A stretch of DNA of 64,000 nucleotides from positions 434,001 to 498,000 of the forward strand of contig CAWHQP010000010.1 in NCBI GenBank assembly GCA_963831535.1, in the 5' to 3' direction. Position numbers and translations under genes: made by a program. This DNA comes from Bog-756 sp963831535 (GTDB lineage Bacteria > Actinomycetota > Acidimicrobiia > Acidimicrobiales > RAAP-2). Of this stretch, positions 54,211 to 61,678 are shown piece after piece; the stretch's first letter is position 1, and every line of letters begins with the position of its first letter. The notes below the pieces were generated by a model that was not told the DNA's origin, searched no databases, and worked only from the letters and a program-made list of their open reading frames with translations.

Positions 54211-54788
54211 TACCCGACGGACTCGCGCCGCCTATCGAGGATCCGCACTTTTATCTGACCCAACATCGGCTGACCAGCACCGCTCTGAGTCCACTGGTCG
54301 TAGAAGAAAGCGCCAAACGCTCCGGCAAAGGTCGGAAATGAAGGTGCATCTGTTCCGACCATGAAGCCGGGCGGTTGGTTGATCAACCCACCATCGATCG
54401 GGAGATTGAACAACCGAGATGGCCACTCAAATTCGAGTCCATCGTACTCCTGCCGGCTCGCCAGACGGAACCACTGGGGACTACCCGCAAGAATGAGCCC
54501 GGCGCCCACTTCCCTAAACCATGGGTCTCCTGAACCCTCAGTGTCCTCAGACTCGAGCAGCGACGCCAACTTCCTTGCCGTTATCTCCCGGGTCGTGAAC
54601 GTCCACGCCGGGTAGAGCCAGGTGCGCTGCTCCCAACCAGCGGGCTTCGGGCCGATGAGGATCTCGGCAAATCTGATCTGCTTTTCTCCCTCCGTCCCAG
54701 GCCCCACCAACAGGCGCAGCCACGCGCCACGGCGATCCCGCCGGAGCCAACCAACGACCTCAGCAATCGGAACAACACCCGTATCCAT
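54210..54788 (-). CDS. Hypothetical protein paired with AlbA_2 protein
   Basis: A 192-residue soluble protein starting VVPIAEVVGWLRRDRRGAWL. It is rich in Trp and Gly (RTWLYPAWTFTTREITARKL, then FMVGTDAPSFPTFAGAFGAF) and ends RILDRRRESVG. I recognise no domain. It is the first gene of a tight two-gene unit with the AlbA_2 protein. The Trp-rich sheet-like pattern could be a binding module for a ligand or partner, but nothing in the sequence proves it. Confidence 0.55.
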   Translation of the reverse strand: MDTGVVPIAEVVGWLRRDRRGAWLRLLVGPGTEGEKQIRFAEILIGPKPAGWEQRTWLYPAWTFTTREITARKLASLLESEDTEGSGDPWFREVGAGLILAGSPQWFRLASRQEYDGLEFEWPSRLFNLPIDGGLINQPPGFMVGTDAPSFPTFAGAFGAFFYDQWTQSGAGQPMLGQIKVRILDRRRESVG

Positions 54789-55096
54789 GCCAGATCAACG
54801 GTACCGGTTCAAAGCCCAGTTGCCGGATACCTGTCACATGCAGCACGTGCGGATTCACGGCGCCACGCGATTACGAGGGGGTCCCGGTCCCTGTCTGGAG
54901 GTGTCCGGAGGCGCCTCGTCACTCCTGAACAGGTCTTATCAAACTCTCCGCCGCGTCGTCCCTGGTCGTGGCTCGCAGATCTATGGGTTGAATATGGGGT
55001 GCTGACGGCTCCGGAAGCGGCGCGGCGGGAGCAAGTCCTCACGACAAACGCGACAAACAAGCACGTACTGGTTAGGCGCCTGACCAACCTGAACCT
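54789..55096. other. Intergenic, nothing recognised
   Basis: About 300 bp without a recognisable gene, RNA or repeat. It should include the promoter for the AlbA_2 unit on the minus strand. Confidence 0.4.
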
Positions 55097-55591
55097 CTAG
55101 CATGCGAACTCCTCAAACGCCCGGTGACTCGCAAGAACTACTTCGTCAGCGTCAAGGATCTCGACTTCGGCTGGAAAGGACATGGCGCCGGGTTCGAAGA
55201 ACAACGCGATCCCACTATCAACTAAGTCAAACGCGACGTAGCCATCGGCGAATGTCATTCGGACGACCTTGGCCTGATCTGATCCAACCCCTTCGACATC
55301 GCCGCCCGCAACGAATCCGAATGCTCCGAAGCTGGCCGTGAAGTTGACCCAGGGATGCTGACGCAAAGGGCCCCCCAGAGAGCCCCCTCCAACGGGCGAG
55401 ACAACCCAGGTGCCGTCCGGCTCCCGCCACGTCCGAAGGACCAGCTCCATGGGGATTCCCCTGGCGTTCGTGAAGGCAACTTGATGCACCTGGCAGGTTT
55501 GGAACTGGCGCGTTTTCTGGAAGTGGATCGTATCGAGATCAGCTCCCAGGCCACTGGCACCCGTGGAAGATACCCAGCCACTCGGGCTCAC
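55097..55591 (-). CDS. Hypothetical protein
   Basis: A 164-residue soluble protein, GTG start at 55591, 15 bp after the methyltransferase stop. It is beta-rich (TCQVHQVAFTNARGIPMELV, KVVRMTFADGYVAFDLVDSG) and has an acidic C-terminus. There is no signal peptide or known domain. It probably forms an operon with the methyltransferase gene upstream on the same strand. Function unknown. Confidence 0.5.
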   Translation of the reverse strand: MSPSGWVSSTGASGLGADLDTIHFQKTRQFQTCQVHQVAFTNARGIPMELVLRTWREPDGTWVVSPVGGGSLGGPLRQHPWVNFTASFGAFGFVAGGDVEGVGSDQAKVVRMTFADGYVAFDLVDSGIALFFEPGAMSFPAEVEILDADEVVLASHRAFEEFAC

Positions 55592-55605
55592 CCGACCCGT
55601 TTTTC

Positions 55606-56175
55606 CTACGCTTTCACGGATGTCTCGAGTCGCGTGACCAGTGCTGGCATGGTCCGAGTGTCACTGACCAGATCATGTCGCTCAAGGCCGTCGACATTCC
55701 ACCGAGCAAAGGTGTCGAGCAGGACCTGTTCATCGAGTCCATTGGGAGATCCAGCCGTATTCAAGCAGGCCCTCAGTAGAAATCGGCCACCAGGTCGAAG
55801 GACCCGCCATGCCTCCGCTTCGTATTTGGTGCGGTGCGCTGGTTGGAAATAGTGGAAGCAGCCCCGGTCCAGCAGTAGGTCGACACTCTGTGACACGACT
55901 GGTAGCTGGCGAATGTCTGCCTGTGCGAAGCAGGAGGTGCTTCCTCGGGCAGTGGCCAACTCAAGGGCCGACATCGAAATATCGATGCCCACGGCGGACC
56001 AGCCAGAGCTGGTCAGGTGCTGGACCTCTGCGCCGATTCCGCAGCCCAAATCCAAAGCGACACCGGGGCGGCCCAACCAGCCGTCTCCTTCAGCCTTGAC
56101 CAACTCCGGGGATGGCGTGCTGAGACTCCACCAAGTGTGAAGACCGTGTTCATATGGATCGGTCAATGTGGCCAT
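55606..56175 (-). CDS. Class I SAM-dependent methyltransferase
   Basis: A 189-residue methyltransferase starting MATLTDPYEHGLHTWWSLST. Motif I is VALDLGCGIGAEVQHLTSSG near residue 40, then AVGIDISMSALELA (motif II) and VDLLLDRGCFHYF (motif IV). WRVLRPGGRFLLRACLNTAG is the usual post-IV strand. It resembles thiopurine/tellurite-type small methyltransferases. I chose the ATG at 56175 because the preceding residues are not protein-like. It lies 5 bp from the end of the mycothiol-type gene. Confidence 0.82.
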   Translation of the reverse strand: MATLTDPYEHGLHTWWSLSTPSPELVKAEGDGWLGRPGVALDLGCGIGAEVQHLTSSGWSAVGIDISMSALELATARGSTSCFAQADIRQLPVVSQSVDLLLDRGCFHYFQPAHRTKYEAEAWRVLRPGGRFLLRACLNTAGSPNGLDEQVLLDTFARWNVDGLERHDLVSDTRTMPALVTRLETSVKA

Positions 56176-56179
56176 ACAT

Positions 56180-56806
56180 CTAGGCCATGACCGGAAGCAC
56201 CTCGGAAAGTGGACCGTTCGCAATCGTTCTCCCAGTAGCGAGATCGATCCACTCCCTGATAGGAAGCGCTCGGGCCTCAGGCAACAAGTTCGGTGCTGAG
56301 ACACTGAGGACGTTAAGAAGCGCCGTGGATGTGATGCTCTGCGCAACAGGGTCTGGAGCCACCGAAGGCCGGAGATCCATGCCGTGGACCACGGCCTCGA
56401 CGCACCTCGTGACGAGGTAGTCAGACACCGAGATCGGTCCCTGAAACGTCGTAATTGTCAGCTCCAAGTCTGTCGCCAGAAGGAGGGGGAGCGCTCCCTC
56501 CACGGATTGGCGGAGATCCACTTTGTTCAATGCAGCCCCTTCTCGGGCAGAAGCGTCGATGAGTTCGCTGTATGACCTAGTCCCCGACAGGTTCTCGGTC
56601 ACTCCTAACGTCGCCTGGTCTGCAGACTCAGTTCGAAGAAACTTCGCGACCAGGTGGGGTTGGACGTAGAGATGGGCAAGGACCTCTCGATTCGTCCATC
56701 CAGTGCAGCGGCTCGGCTCCGAGAGATCAATCTGATCGACGGCCTCCGCGATCAGTCCCCATTGCCGGATCAGTGCGATGCGTACGTCCACAGTGTTCAC
56801 GTTCAT
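56180..56806 (-). CDS. Mycothiol-dependent maleylpyruvate isomerase-like (DinB fold) protein
   Basis: A 208-residue protein with the MDMPI_N/DinB four-helix-bundle pattern: RIALIRQWGLIAEAVDQIDL, then SRCTGWTNREVLAHLYVQP (metal-binding His near residue 45) and CVEAVVHGMDLRPSV near residue 140 with the second His. Family members are actinobacterial mycothiol S-transferases or isomerases. The substrate is unknown. The ATG at 56806 fits the normal distance to the GWTNREVLAHL motif. It supports an actinobacterial host. Confidence 0.78.
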   Translation of the reverse strand: MNVNTVDVRIALIRQWGLIAEAVDQIDLSEPSRCTGWTNREVLAHLYVQPHLVAKFLRTESADQATLGVTENLSGTRSYSELIDASAREGAALNKVDLRQSVEGALPLLLATDLELTITTFQGPISVSDYLVTRCVEAVVHGMDLRPSVAPDPVAQSITSTALLNVLSVSAPNLLPEARALPIREWIDLATGRTIANGPLSEVLPVMA

Positions 56807-56882
56807 GGCCCGGTTGTTCTCCGCAATCCGGATTCTCCTGCAGGATGCCACTCCGGGTTGGCCAGGGACAGATACAGGTCGG

Positions 56883-57479
56883 TCACGAAGCCGGAATCCG
56901 AAGCGATTCGAGTACGACGTCCACCTCCCGGCCAACGTCCCGCCGAGCCGACTCGGAATCCGCCGTACCGGCGATGATGGCCGCCGCCTCGCCGAACATG
57001 GCAAACAGGAGCCGAGCGAGGGTCTCTGGATTCTCCGCGGCGATCACACCTTGGTCGGCGGCAGCACCGAGCATTGTCGCCAGGAGAGCCACGTAGCGCC
57101 CCTCGACCTCGTGGGCCCGTTCCCATCCGATGGCGGCCGTGGCCTCGTTGAGGATCCGCCCAGTGTCGGGCTCCATGCACTGGTCGAGGAAGGCTTGGCA
57201 GCCAGACCGTACGAGATCCCAGGTGTCCGCACCCTCGTCTGCGGCGCTCATTCCAGCCTCAATAAAGTCCTGTTCGACGTCGTTCAGGACAGCCACGAAG
57301 AGGTCCTCCTTGCTGTCGAAGTGGTGGTACAGAGCCCCTTTGGTCACCCCGGCCGCCATACAGACGTCCGAGAGCAGCATGTCGCGGTATCCGTGCTCGG
57401 CGATCAGGCTACGAGCCTCCCTGATTAGAGCCTGACGGGTGTCGGCGGCGTGCACCGCTCTCCTGGACATGTGCTCCAT
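56883..57479 (-). CDS. TetR-family transcriptional regulator
   Basis: A TetR repressor of about 195 residues. The N-terminal HTH is TRQALIREARSLIAEHGYRD, then VCMAAGVTKGALYHHFDSKE, a textbook TetR_N pattern. The C-terminal ligand domain is helical and Ala-rich. It is divergent from the BKACE gene with a 44-bp gap containing two palindromes, one of which overlaps the first ATG (57479). The second ATG at 57470 (MSRRAVHAAD) may therefore be the real start. It most likely represses itself and the BKACE gene and responds to a related metabolite. Confidence 0.9.
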   Translation of the reverse strand: MEHMSRRAVHAADTRQALIREARSLIAEHGYRDMLLSDVCMAAGVTKGALYHHFDSKEDLFVAVLNDVEQDFIEAGMSAADEGADTWDLVRSGCQAFLDQCMEPDTGRILNEATAAIGWERAHEVEGRYVALLATMLGAAADQGVIAAENPETLARLLFAMFGEAAAIIAGTADSESARRDVGREVDVVLESLRIPAS

Positions 57480-57508
57480 ACCTAGGGTATGTTACCTGAT
57501 ATTAGGTA
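57477..57508. promoter_or_regulatory. Two TetR-type operator palindromes
   Basis: CATACC-TAG-GGTATG (57477-57491) and TACCT-GATATT-AGGTA (57493-57508) are imperfectly related inverted repeats sharing the half-site TACCT/AGGTA. They fill the gap between the divergent TetR and BKACE genes. This is the usual place for TetR autoregulation. The first overlaps the annotated TetR start codon. Confidence 0.7.
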
Positions 57509-57523
57509 TGCAGGGGGAATCAG

Positions 57524-58408
57524 ATGGATCTACCAGTCATCATCGAGGCGGCGATCAATGGGTTGACCTCAAAGCGAGACAATCCCCACGTTCCCCGCAC
57601 CGCCGACGAGATCACCGCCGACATCCTGGCGTGCCACGATGCTGGGGCCTCGATCGTGCATAACCACATCGACACGGTGATGGTGGATGGATCAATCGCT
57701 GCGGCCTGCTACCTCGAGTCGTGGGAGCCGGTGTGGAACAGGTTCCCCGGGGCCCTCCTCTATCCCACGGTGAACGCCGGTCCCGTCGAGATGAGCTATT
57801 CCCACCTGCCTTACCTTGCCGCAGCCGGGTGCCGGATCGGCATCATCGATGCCGGCTCGGTCAATCTGGGTGACTTTGTGTACGCCAACTCCAGATCGGA
57901 CATCGACCATCAGGTAACCGTCTGTGCTCAAAATGGTCTCGCCCCGAGCATGGCCATCTTCGAGCCAGGGTTCCTGAGGAAGGCCCTCCAACTCCATAGA
58001 GAAGATCGACTGCCGTCAGGGACCATGATCAAGCTCTACTTCGCTGAGGAGTCCGGGTACCTCGGTGGTGTCTTCGGACTTCCACCAACAGAACCGGCCT
58101 TGGAGGCGTACCTCTCGATGATGGAGGGGTGTCCTCTGCCATGGTCGGTCGCTGTGATGGGAGGCGATGTTCTCGAGAGTCCGGTTGGTCGGATGGCCGT
58201 CGAACGAGGTGGCCATCTCCACGTGGGGCTTGAGGACTGGGCCGGCAATGGAGACTCCACCAACGTGGATGTGGTCGATCGGGCTGTCGCTCTCTGCAAC
58301 GGACTCGGTCGTTCCGTGGCCAACCAGTCTGAGACGGTGGACCTGCTTGGACTACCGGTACGTCCGGCAAGGCCCAGATCCCACGAACTGCTGATCGACG
58401 GTCCGTGA
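57524..58408 (+). CDS. BKACE (DUF849) beta-keto acid cleavage-type enzyme
   Basis: A 294-residue TIM-barrel enzyme of the DUF849 family, whose characterised members cleave beta-keto acids with acetyl-CoA (3-keto-5-aminohexanoate cleavage enzyme). VIIEAAINGLTSKRDNPHVP at the start, then IVHNHIDTVMVDG near residue 44 with the zinc-binding His-x-His, and HLHVGLEDW near residue 228 with the remaining Glu, match the family. LPWSVAVMGGDVL is the conserved strand before. It has a GGGGG-type ribosome binding site. It is divergent from the TetR gene and probably controlled by it. The actual substrate is unknown. Confidence 0.85.
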   Translation: MDLPVIIEAAINGLTSKRDNPHVPRTADEITADILACHDAGASIVHNHIDTVMVDGSIAAACYLESWEPVWNRFPGALLYPTVNAGPVEMSYSHLPYLAAAGCRIGIIDAGSVNLGDFVYANSRSDIDHQVTVCAQNGLAPSMAIFEPGFLRKALQLHREDRLPSGTMIKLYFAEESGYLGGVFGLPPTEPALEAYLSMMEGCPLPWSVAVMGGDVLESPVGRMAVERGGHLHVGLEDWAGNGDSTNVDVVDRAVALCNGLGRSVANQSETVDLLGLPVRPARPRSHELLIDGP

Positions 58409-58429
58409 TGTCGGTGCGAAACTTAAGCT

Positions 58430-58567
58430 ATGAACGTCGCCTATGACCGCATAGGGCTGGGGTACTCGAGCTTCCGCTCAACTGATCCGGACATTGCTAC
58501 GGCCATCAAAGCAGCAGTGGGGGGCGCGGGGAGGAGGTCGCACGATGAACTCCATGGCCCTAGCTGA
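58430..58567 (+). pseudogene. Methyltransferase N-terminal remnant
   Basis: A 45-codon frame reads NVAYDRIGLGYSSFRSTDPD, IATAIKAAVGGAG, the hallmark beginning of a class I SAM methyltransferase family (YDxIGxGYxxxRxxDPxIA). It stops before the GxGxG motif I. The downstream sequence is occupied by a minus-strand gene, so the rest of the gene has been deleted or replaced. It suggests an old recombination point near 58.5 kb. Confidence 0.6.
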
Positions 58568-58954
58568 TCTTCGCCGTCCAGGCCGTTTCCCACTCGGCTA
58601 ACGGAACGCTGACCGAGCCCAGCAAAATGAGGCCCGATGTCCCTTCCGTGACGAGGACCTCGGGCAACTCCTCTTGAAAGAGAAAGAAGTTCCCGAGTAG
58701 GGCATCGCAGTGGAAGCACCCGTTGGAGAGGTAGGTCTCCCCAGCAGTCCGGCTGGCCCGCACCTTGATCTCGCCAACCTGAGAGACACCTACCGGGAGA
58801 TGCGCAGCGGCGAAGGCCAGGGCTTCGGGCTCGTCCGTCTGGAAGAGTTCGTCATCATCTCGGGCTCCATCGGTGATATCGCTACCAGAGCCACCGTGCT
58901 CCGTCCGCACTTCCAGCAGGCAGTGGGAAGCCCGAGTAGATCGAGATCAATCAT
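58560..58954 (-). CDS. Small cysteine-motif protein, frameshifted
   Basis: A protein of about 131 residues starting MIDLDLLGLPTACWKCGRST, with CWKC in its first 17 residues. The later part, in another frame, has FQTDEPEALAFAAAHLPVGV, then YLSNGCFHCDALLGNFFLF, so two CxxC pairs are visible, probably binding zinc. The two parts are joined by a frameshift near 58860 within GATGATGACG. Similar short proteins are common hypothetical zinc proteins. An alternative is a shorter gene starting at 58910. Confidence 0.55.
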
Positions 58955-59130
58955 TCGTCTTGGGGTCTTTCATCAGTGTTCATGGGGAGGACCGTACCGA
59001 GTGGGTGTGACGCCCCCCAGGGTGCGAAATTGACGCGGTTGTGGCGTCCAAGCCTTCACGATGCCGTTCCGCCGGACCCGTTAGGCCACAACTGTAAGTC
59101 CAGGTGGGGTGCGTGTTCTAGCCTGGACTC

Positions 59131-59550
59131 GTGCGGATTGAGAGTGCGTTCATCGCCGGGCACGTCGAAGTGGATCCGCTTACGGAGGCACTCGATGTTC
59201 GGTCCGGCTTCCTGAACCACGTCAAAGTCCCGAGCCTTCCCCTCCGCTACGACCTGGGCTTGGGCCTGGTTGTGCAGATAGCGATGGACGAGTACGACCG
59301 TCCGTTCACACTCGAGATCGTTGTGGACCGCGTCGAGGACCATCGGGTGATGCACCACGAAGACTTCACCTTCGAGATTCCCTTCGGGATCCGGGCCATG
59401 GACGGCTTCAGCCACCATCACCCGTTCGCCTTCACCTTGCCGCTCGAGTTCTACGACGTGGGCCTGCATTCGGTGATCATCGGCGACGGGGATTCGGACT
59501 TCGCCCACGTCGATTTCGTGGTTCAGATGGTCACCTTCGACCAAGTCTGA
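59131..59550 (+). CDS. DUF6941-like hypothetical protein
   Basis: A 139-residue beta-rich protein with a GTG start at 59131. Its pattern (RIESAFIAGHVEVDP, FTLEIVVDRVEDHRVMHHED, then PLEFYDVGLHSVIIGDGD) is typical of short proteins with alternating strands, similar to DUF6941 as I remember it. No catalytic residues are recognised. It lies just upstream of the T4SS repeats but on its own transcript, as the 300-bp gap contains regulatory repeats. Confidence 0.55.
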   Translation: MRIESAFIAGHVEVDPLTEALDVRSGFLNHVKVPSLPLRYDLGLGLVVQIAMDEYDRPFTLEIVVDRVEDHRVMHHEDFTFEIPFGIRAMDGFSHHHPFAFTLPLEFYDVGLHSVIIGDGDSDFAHVDFVVQMVTFDQV

Positions 59551-59668
59551 CGAAGCGGACCTGGTCTCTGGAGCTCGCAACGCCCTCGGCTGCCATGGCC
59601 TGCTGGCCGAGGCGATTCAGCCGACAGATCGTGACGTCTGAGCTACGTACGGGAGGGTCGAGCAACCC

Positions 59669-59790
59669 GAGGGTGACGTCACCCTCACTCCGGAAACTGC
59701 GTTCGTTGATCGAGGGTGACGTTGCCCGAGGCCTGTTGATTCCCCAGGTCAGGACGCAATTTCGGCGAGGGTGACGTTGAGGGTGACGTT
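59669..59790. promoter_or_regulatory. GAGGGTGACGT repeats and 18-bp palindrome upstream of the T4SS operon
   Basis: GAGGGTGACGT occurs at 59669, 59712, 59767 and 59779; the last two are in tandem with a 12-bp period. The first is completed to a perfect 18-bp palindrome, GAGGGTGACGTCACCCTC (59669-59686). Such an array directly upstream of conjugation genes is a likely operator for a repressor or activator of the element. The remainder of 59551-59850 shows no gene. Confidence 0.65.
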
Positions 59791-59850
59791 GCTTTCGGAT
59801 CATGAGGGCTAGCGAGGACGCACGGTCCCGCACAGAGCCCTGGAGTCCGA

Positions 59851-60171
59851 ATGATCCCTCCGTCGTTTGTCTCGAGTCTTGCGTCACCACTCTTGGCGGC
59901 CAGCTTCAACATCACTCCGAACAGCTCGCTACCCGGTTCATCTCAGGTGACGTCCTTCCTCGGCGGGATCGAGCAGTGGGCCGTCTACGCCTGCCTCCTC
60001 GGTCTGATCGTCGGCGGTGCCAGCCTCTGGTGGGGCGTCCAGAACGGCTCCATCAACCGGACCTCGGTCTCCCAGCACAAGGTGCTGGCCGCCTTCGCCG
60101 GGGCGGTCATCATCGGCGCCGGGGTCTTCCTCATCACCTGGGCCTTCAACTTCGGCACCTCGGTGAGCTGA
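59851..60171 (+). CDS. Small two-helix membrane protein (T4SS pilin/DUF6112-like)
   Basis: A 106-residue protein with a short N-terminal extracytoplasmic or signal-like part and two transmembrane helices, WAVYACLLGLIVGGASLWWG and LAAFAGAVIIGAGVFLITWA, separated by a short basic loop. This is the shape of VirB2/TrbC-like pilin or DUF6112 proteins that start actinobacterial T4SS operons. It lies 2 bp before the VirB6-like gene. The repeats upstream probably control it. Confidence 0.7.
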   Translation: MIPPSFVSSLASPLLAASFNITPNSSLPGSSQVTSFLGGIEQWAVYACLLGLIVGGASLWWGVQNGSINRTSVSQHKVLAAFAGAVIIGAGVFLITWAFNFGTSVS

Positions 60172-60172
60172 G

Positions 60173-61678
60173 ATGCTCATCGGACTCTCACTCCTCGACC
60201 CCCTGGGTGGTGTCGGCCAGGACATCGTCGGCTGGATCGGACGCTCCATCTCCCAGGGGATCGGCGGGTTCGCCAGCTGGGCCATCGGCGGCGTGATCCA
60301 CGCCATGCAGTCGACCACCACCCCGGACTTCACCTCGTGGTTCAAGGGCCCGTGGCGGGCCATGCTCACCGTGGTCGCCTGGCTGTCGGTACCGGTGCTG
60401 TTCATCGGGGTGGGGACCGCCGCCCTGAAGGGGGACCTGACCTCGGTGCTCAAGCGGGGCCTCGGGGCCCCGGTGATCATGGCCATCGGCACCGCCGTCG
60501 CCCTCCCGGTGACCGCCGGGGTGCTCACCCTGGTCAATGCCTGCTGCAGCCTCCTGGTCGACCAGGCCCTCGGCGGCAACCAGGGGTTCGGCCAGGGCCT
60601 CGACCACCTGTCCAACTTCGCCCTGTCGGCCACCGTCACCACCGGCGGCAGCAGCCTGCCCGGACTGGCGGCCGCCCTGATCATCGCCCTGGCCGGACTG
60701 GCCGCCCTGGTCATCTGGTTCGTCCTCGCCCTCCGGGGAGCGCTGCTCTACCTGGAGGTGCTGGCCATACCCCTCGCCCTCATCGGGCTCTACTGGGGCG
60801 GGACGGCCCACTGGATCAAGCGCCTGGTGGACCTGATCATCGCCACGATCCTCTCCCAGCTGGTCATCACCATGCTCATGGTGCTGGCCGCCGCCGACCT
60901 CAACAGCGGCCAGCTGTCCGGGACGAACCCCGGAGCGGTGGGCGGGGACATGACCACCCTGTTCCTCTGCCTGGCCTTCCTCATCCTCGGCTCGCTGGCC
61001 CTTCCCATGGCCCTCCGGCACGTGCCGGCCGCCACCGAGCACGCAGCAGCCACGGCGGCCATGATCAGCGCCCCGGGTCGGATGACCTACATGGGAAGCC
61101 GCGTCGCCGGTACGGCGAAGATGATGGGGGGCTCGGGCGGCAGCAAGGCCCTGGTGGAAGCGGGAGCCGCGGCCGGACCGGTCGGTGTCGCTGCCACCGC
61201 CGGAGTGGGGGCAGCGGCCGGCGCGGCGAAGGCCGGGGCGCAGGCGGCCACCGGCGCCGCTGAGGGCGCCAACCCGGGTATGGCCCCATCATCTGCCGGC
61301 TCCGAAGCGGGAACGAGGCGGCAGCTCCGGCAGCCCGAGTCCCGGCGGGCCGATGCCTGGAAGCTGCGCCCGGCGCCGGCGGGGCGGGGCGCTCCAGCAG
61401 CAGTCAACCCAGCCCGGGCCAACGTCGGTCGCCGGAAGGCCCGGCCTCGAGTTCCGGCAGTCCGGGTGGGTCCGGCACCCCCGGGTCCGGTTGGCGGAGC
61501 AGCCAGTCGGGGAAGTCGAGCGAGCTGGCCCATCGACCCCGAAGGCACCGGGAGGATCCCGTGGCTGAGCACGACACGCTCTACAACTTCGGCGTCCTCA
61601 CCAAGCGGTACGAGCTGGTCAGCCGCACCGCCGGCCAGCTCGCCCCGGGGGTGCTGGGCGCCGCGTGCGGATTCGTGA
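60173..61678 (+). CDS. VirB6/TrbL-like T4SS membrane protein
   Basis: A membrane protein with about six helices in residues 50-290 (MLTVVAWLSVPVLFIGVGTA, GLAALVIWFVLALRGALLYL, LFLCLAFLILGSLALPMALR) and a long Ala/Gly/Pro-rich hydrophilic tail. Position and topology match VirB6/TrbL-type inner-membrane components of conjugation systems. The reading frame runs 118 bp into the next gene in an unlikely composition. A different frame ends at a TGA at 61566-61568 that overlaps the next start codon in normal style. I therefore suspect a frameshift in the tail, between about 61270 and 61540. Confidence 0.75.
   Translation: MLIGLSLLDPLGGVGQDIVGWIGRSISQGIGGFASWAIGGVIHAMQSTTTPDFTSWFKGPWRAMLTVVAWLSVPVLFIGVGTAALKGDLTSVLKRGLGAPVIMAIGTAVALPVTAGVLTLVNACCSLLVDQALGGNQGFGQGLDHLSNFALSATVTTGGSSLPGLAAALIIALAGLAALVIWFVLALRGALLYLEVLAIPLALIGLYWGGTAHWIKRLVDLIIATILSQLVITMLMVLAAADLNSGQLSGTNPGAVGGDMTTLFLCLAFLILGSLALPMALRHVPAATEHAAATAAMISAPGRMTYMGSRVAGTAKMMGGSGGSKALVEAGAAAGPVGVAATAGVGAAAGAAKAGAQAATGAAEGANPGMAPSSAGSEAGTRRQLRQPESRRADAWKLRPAPAGRGAPAAVNPARANVGRRKARPRVPAVRVGPAPPGPVGGAASRGSRASWPIDPEGTGRIPWLSTTRSTTSASSPSGTSWSAAPPASSPRGCWAPRADS

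Noticed and set aside
60337..61263. A 308-aa plus-strand frame and a 284-aa minus-strand frame inside the VirB6-like gene
   Set aside because: Both are Gly/His/Arg/Pro-rich shadows of a gene with clear transmembrane helices.
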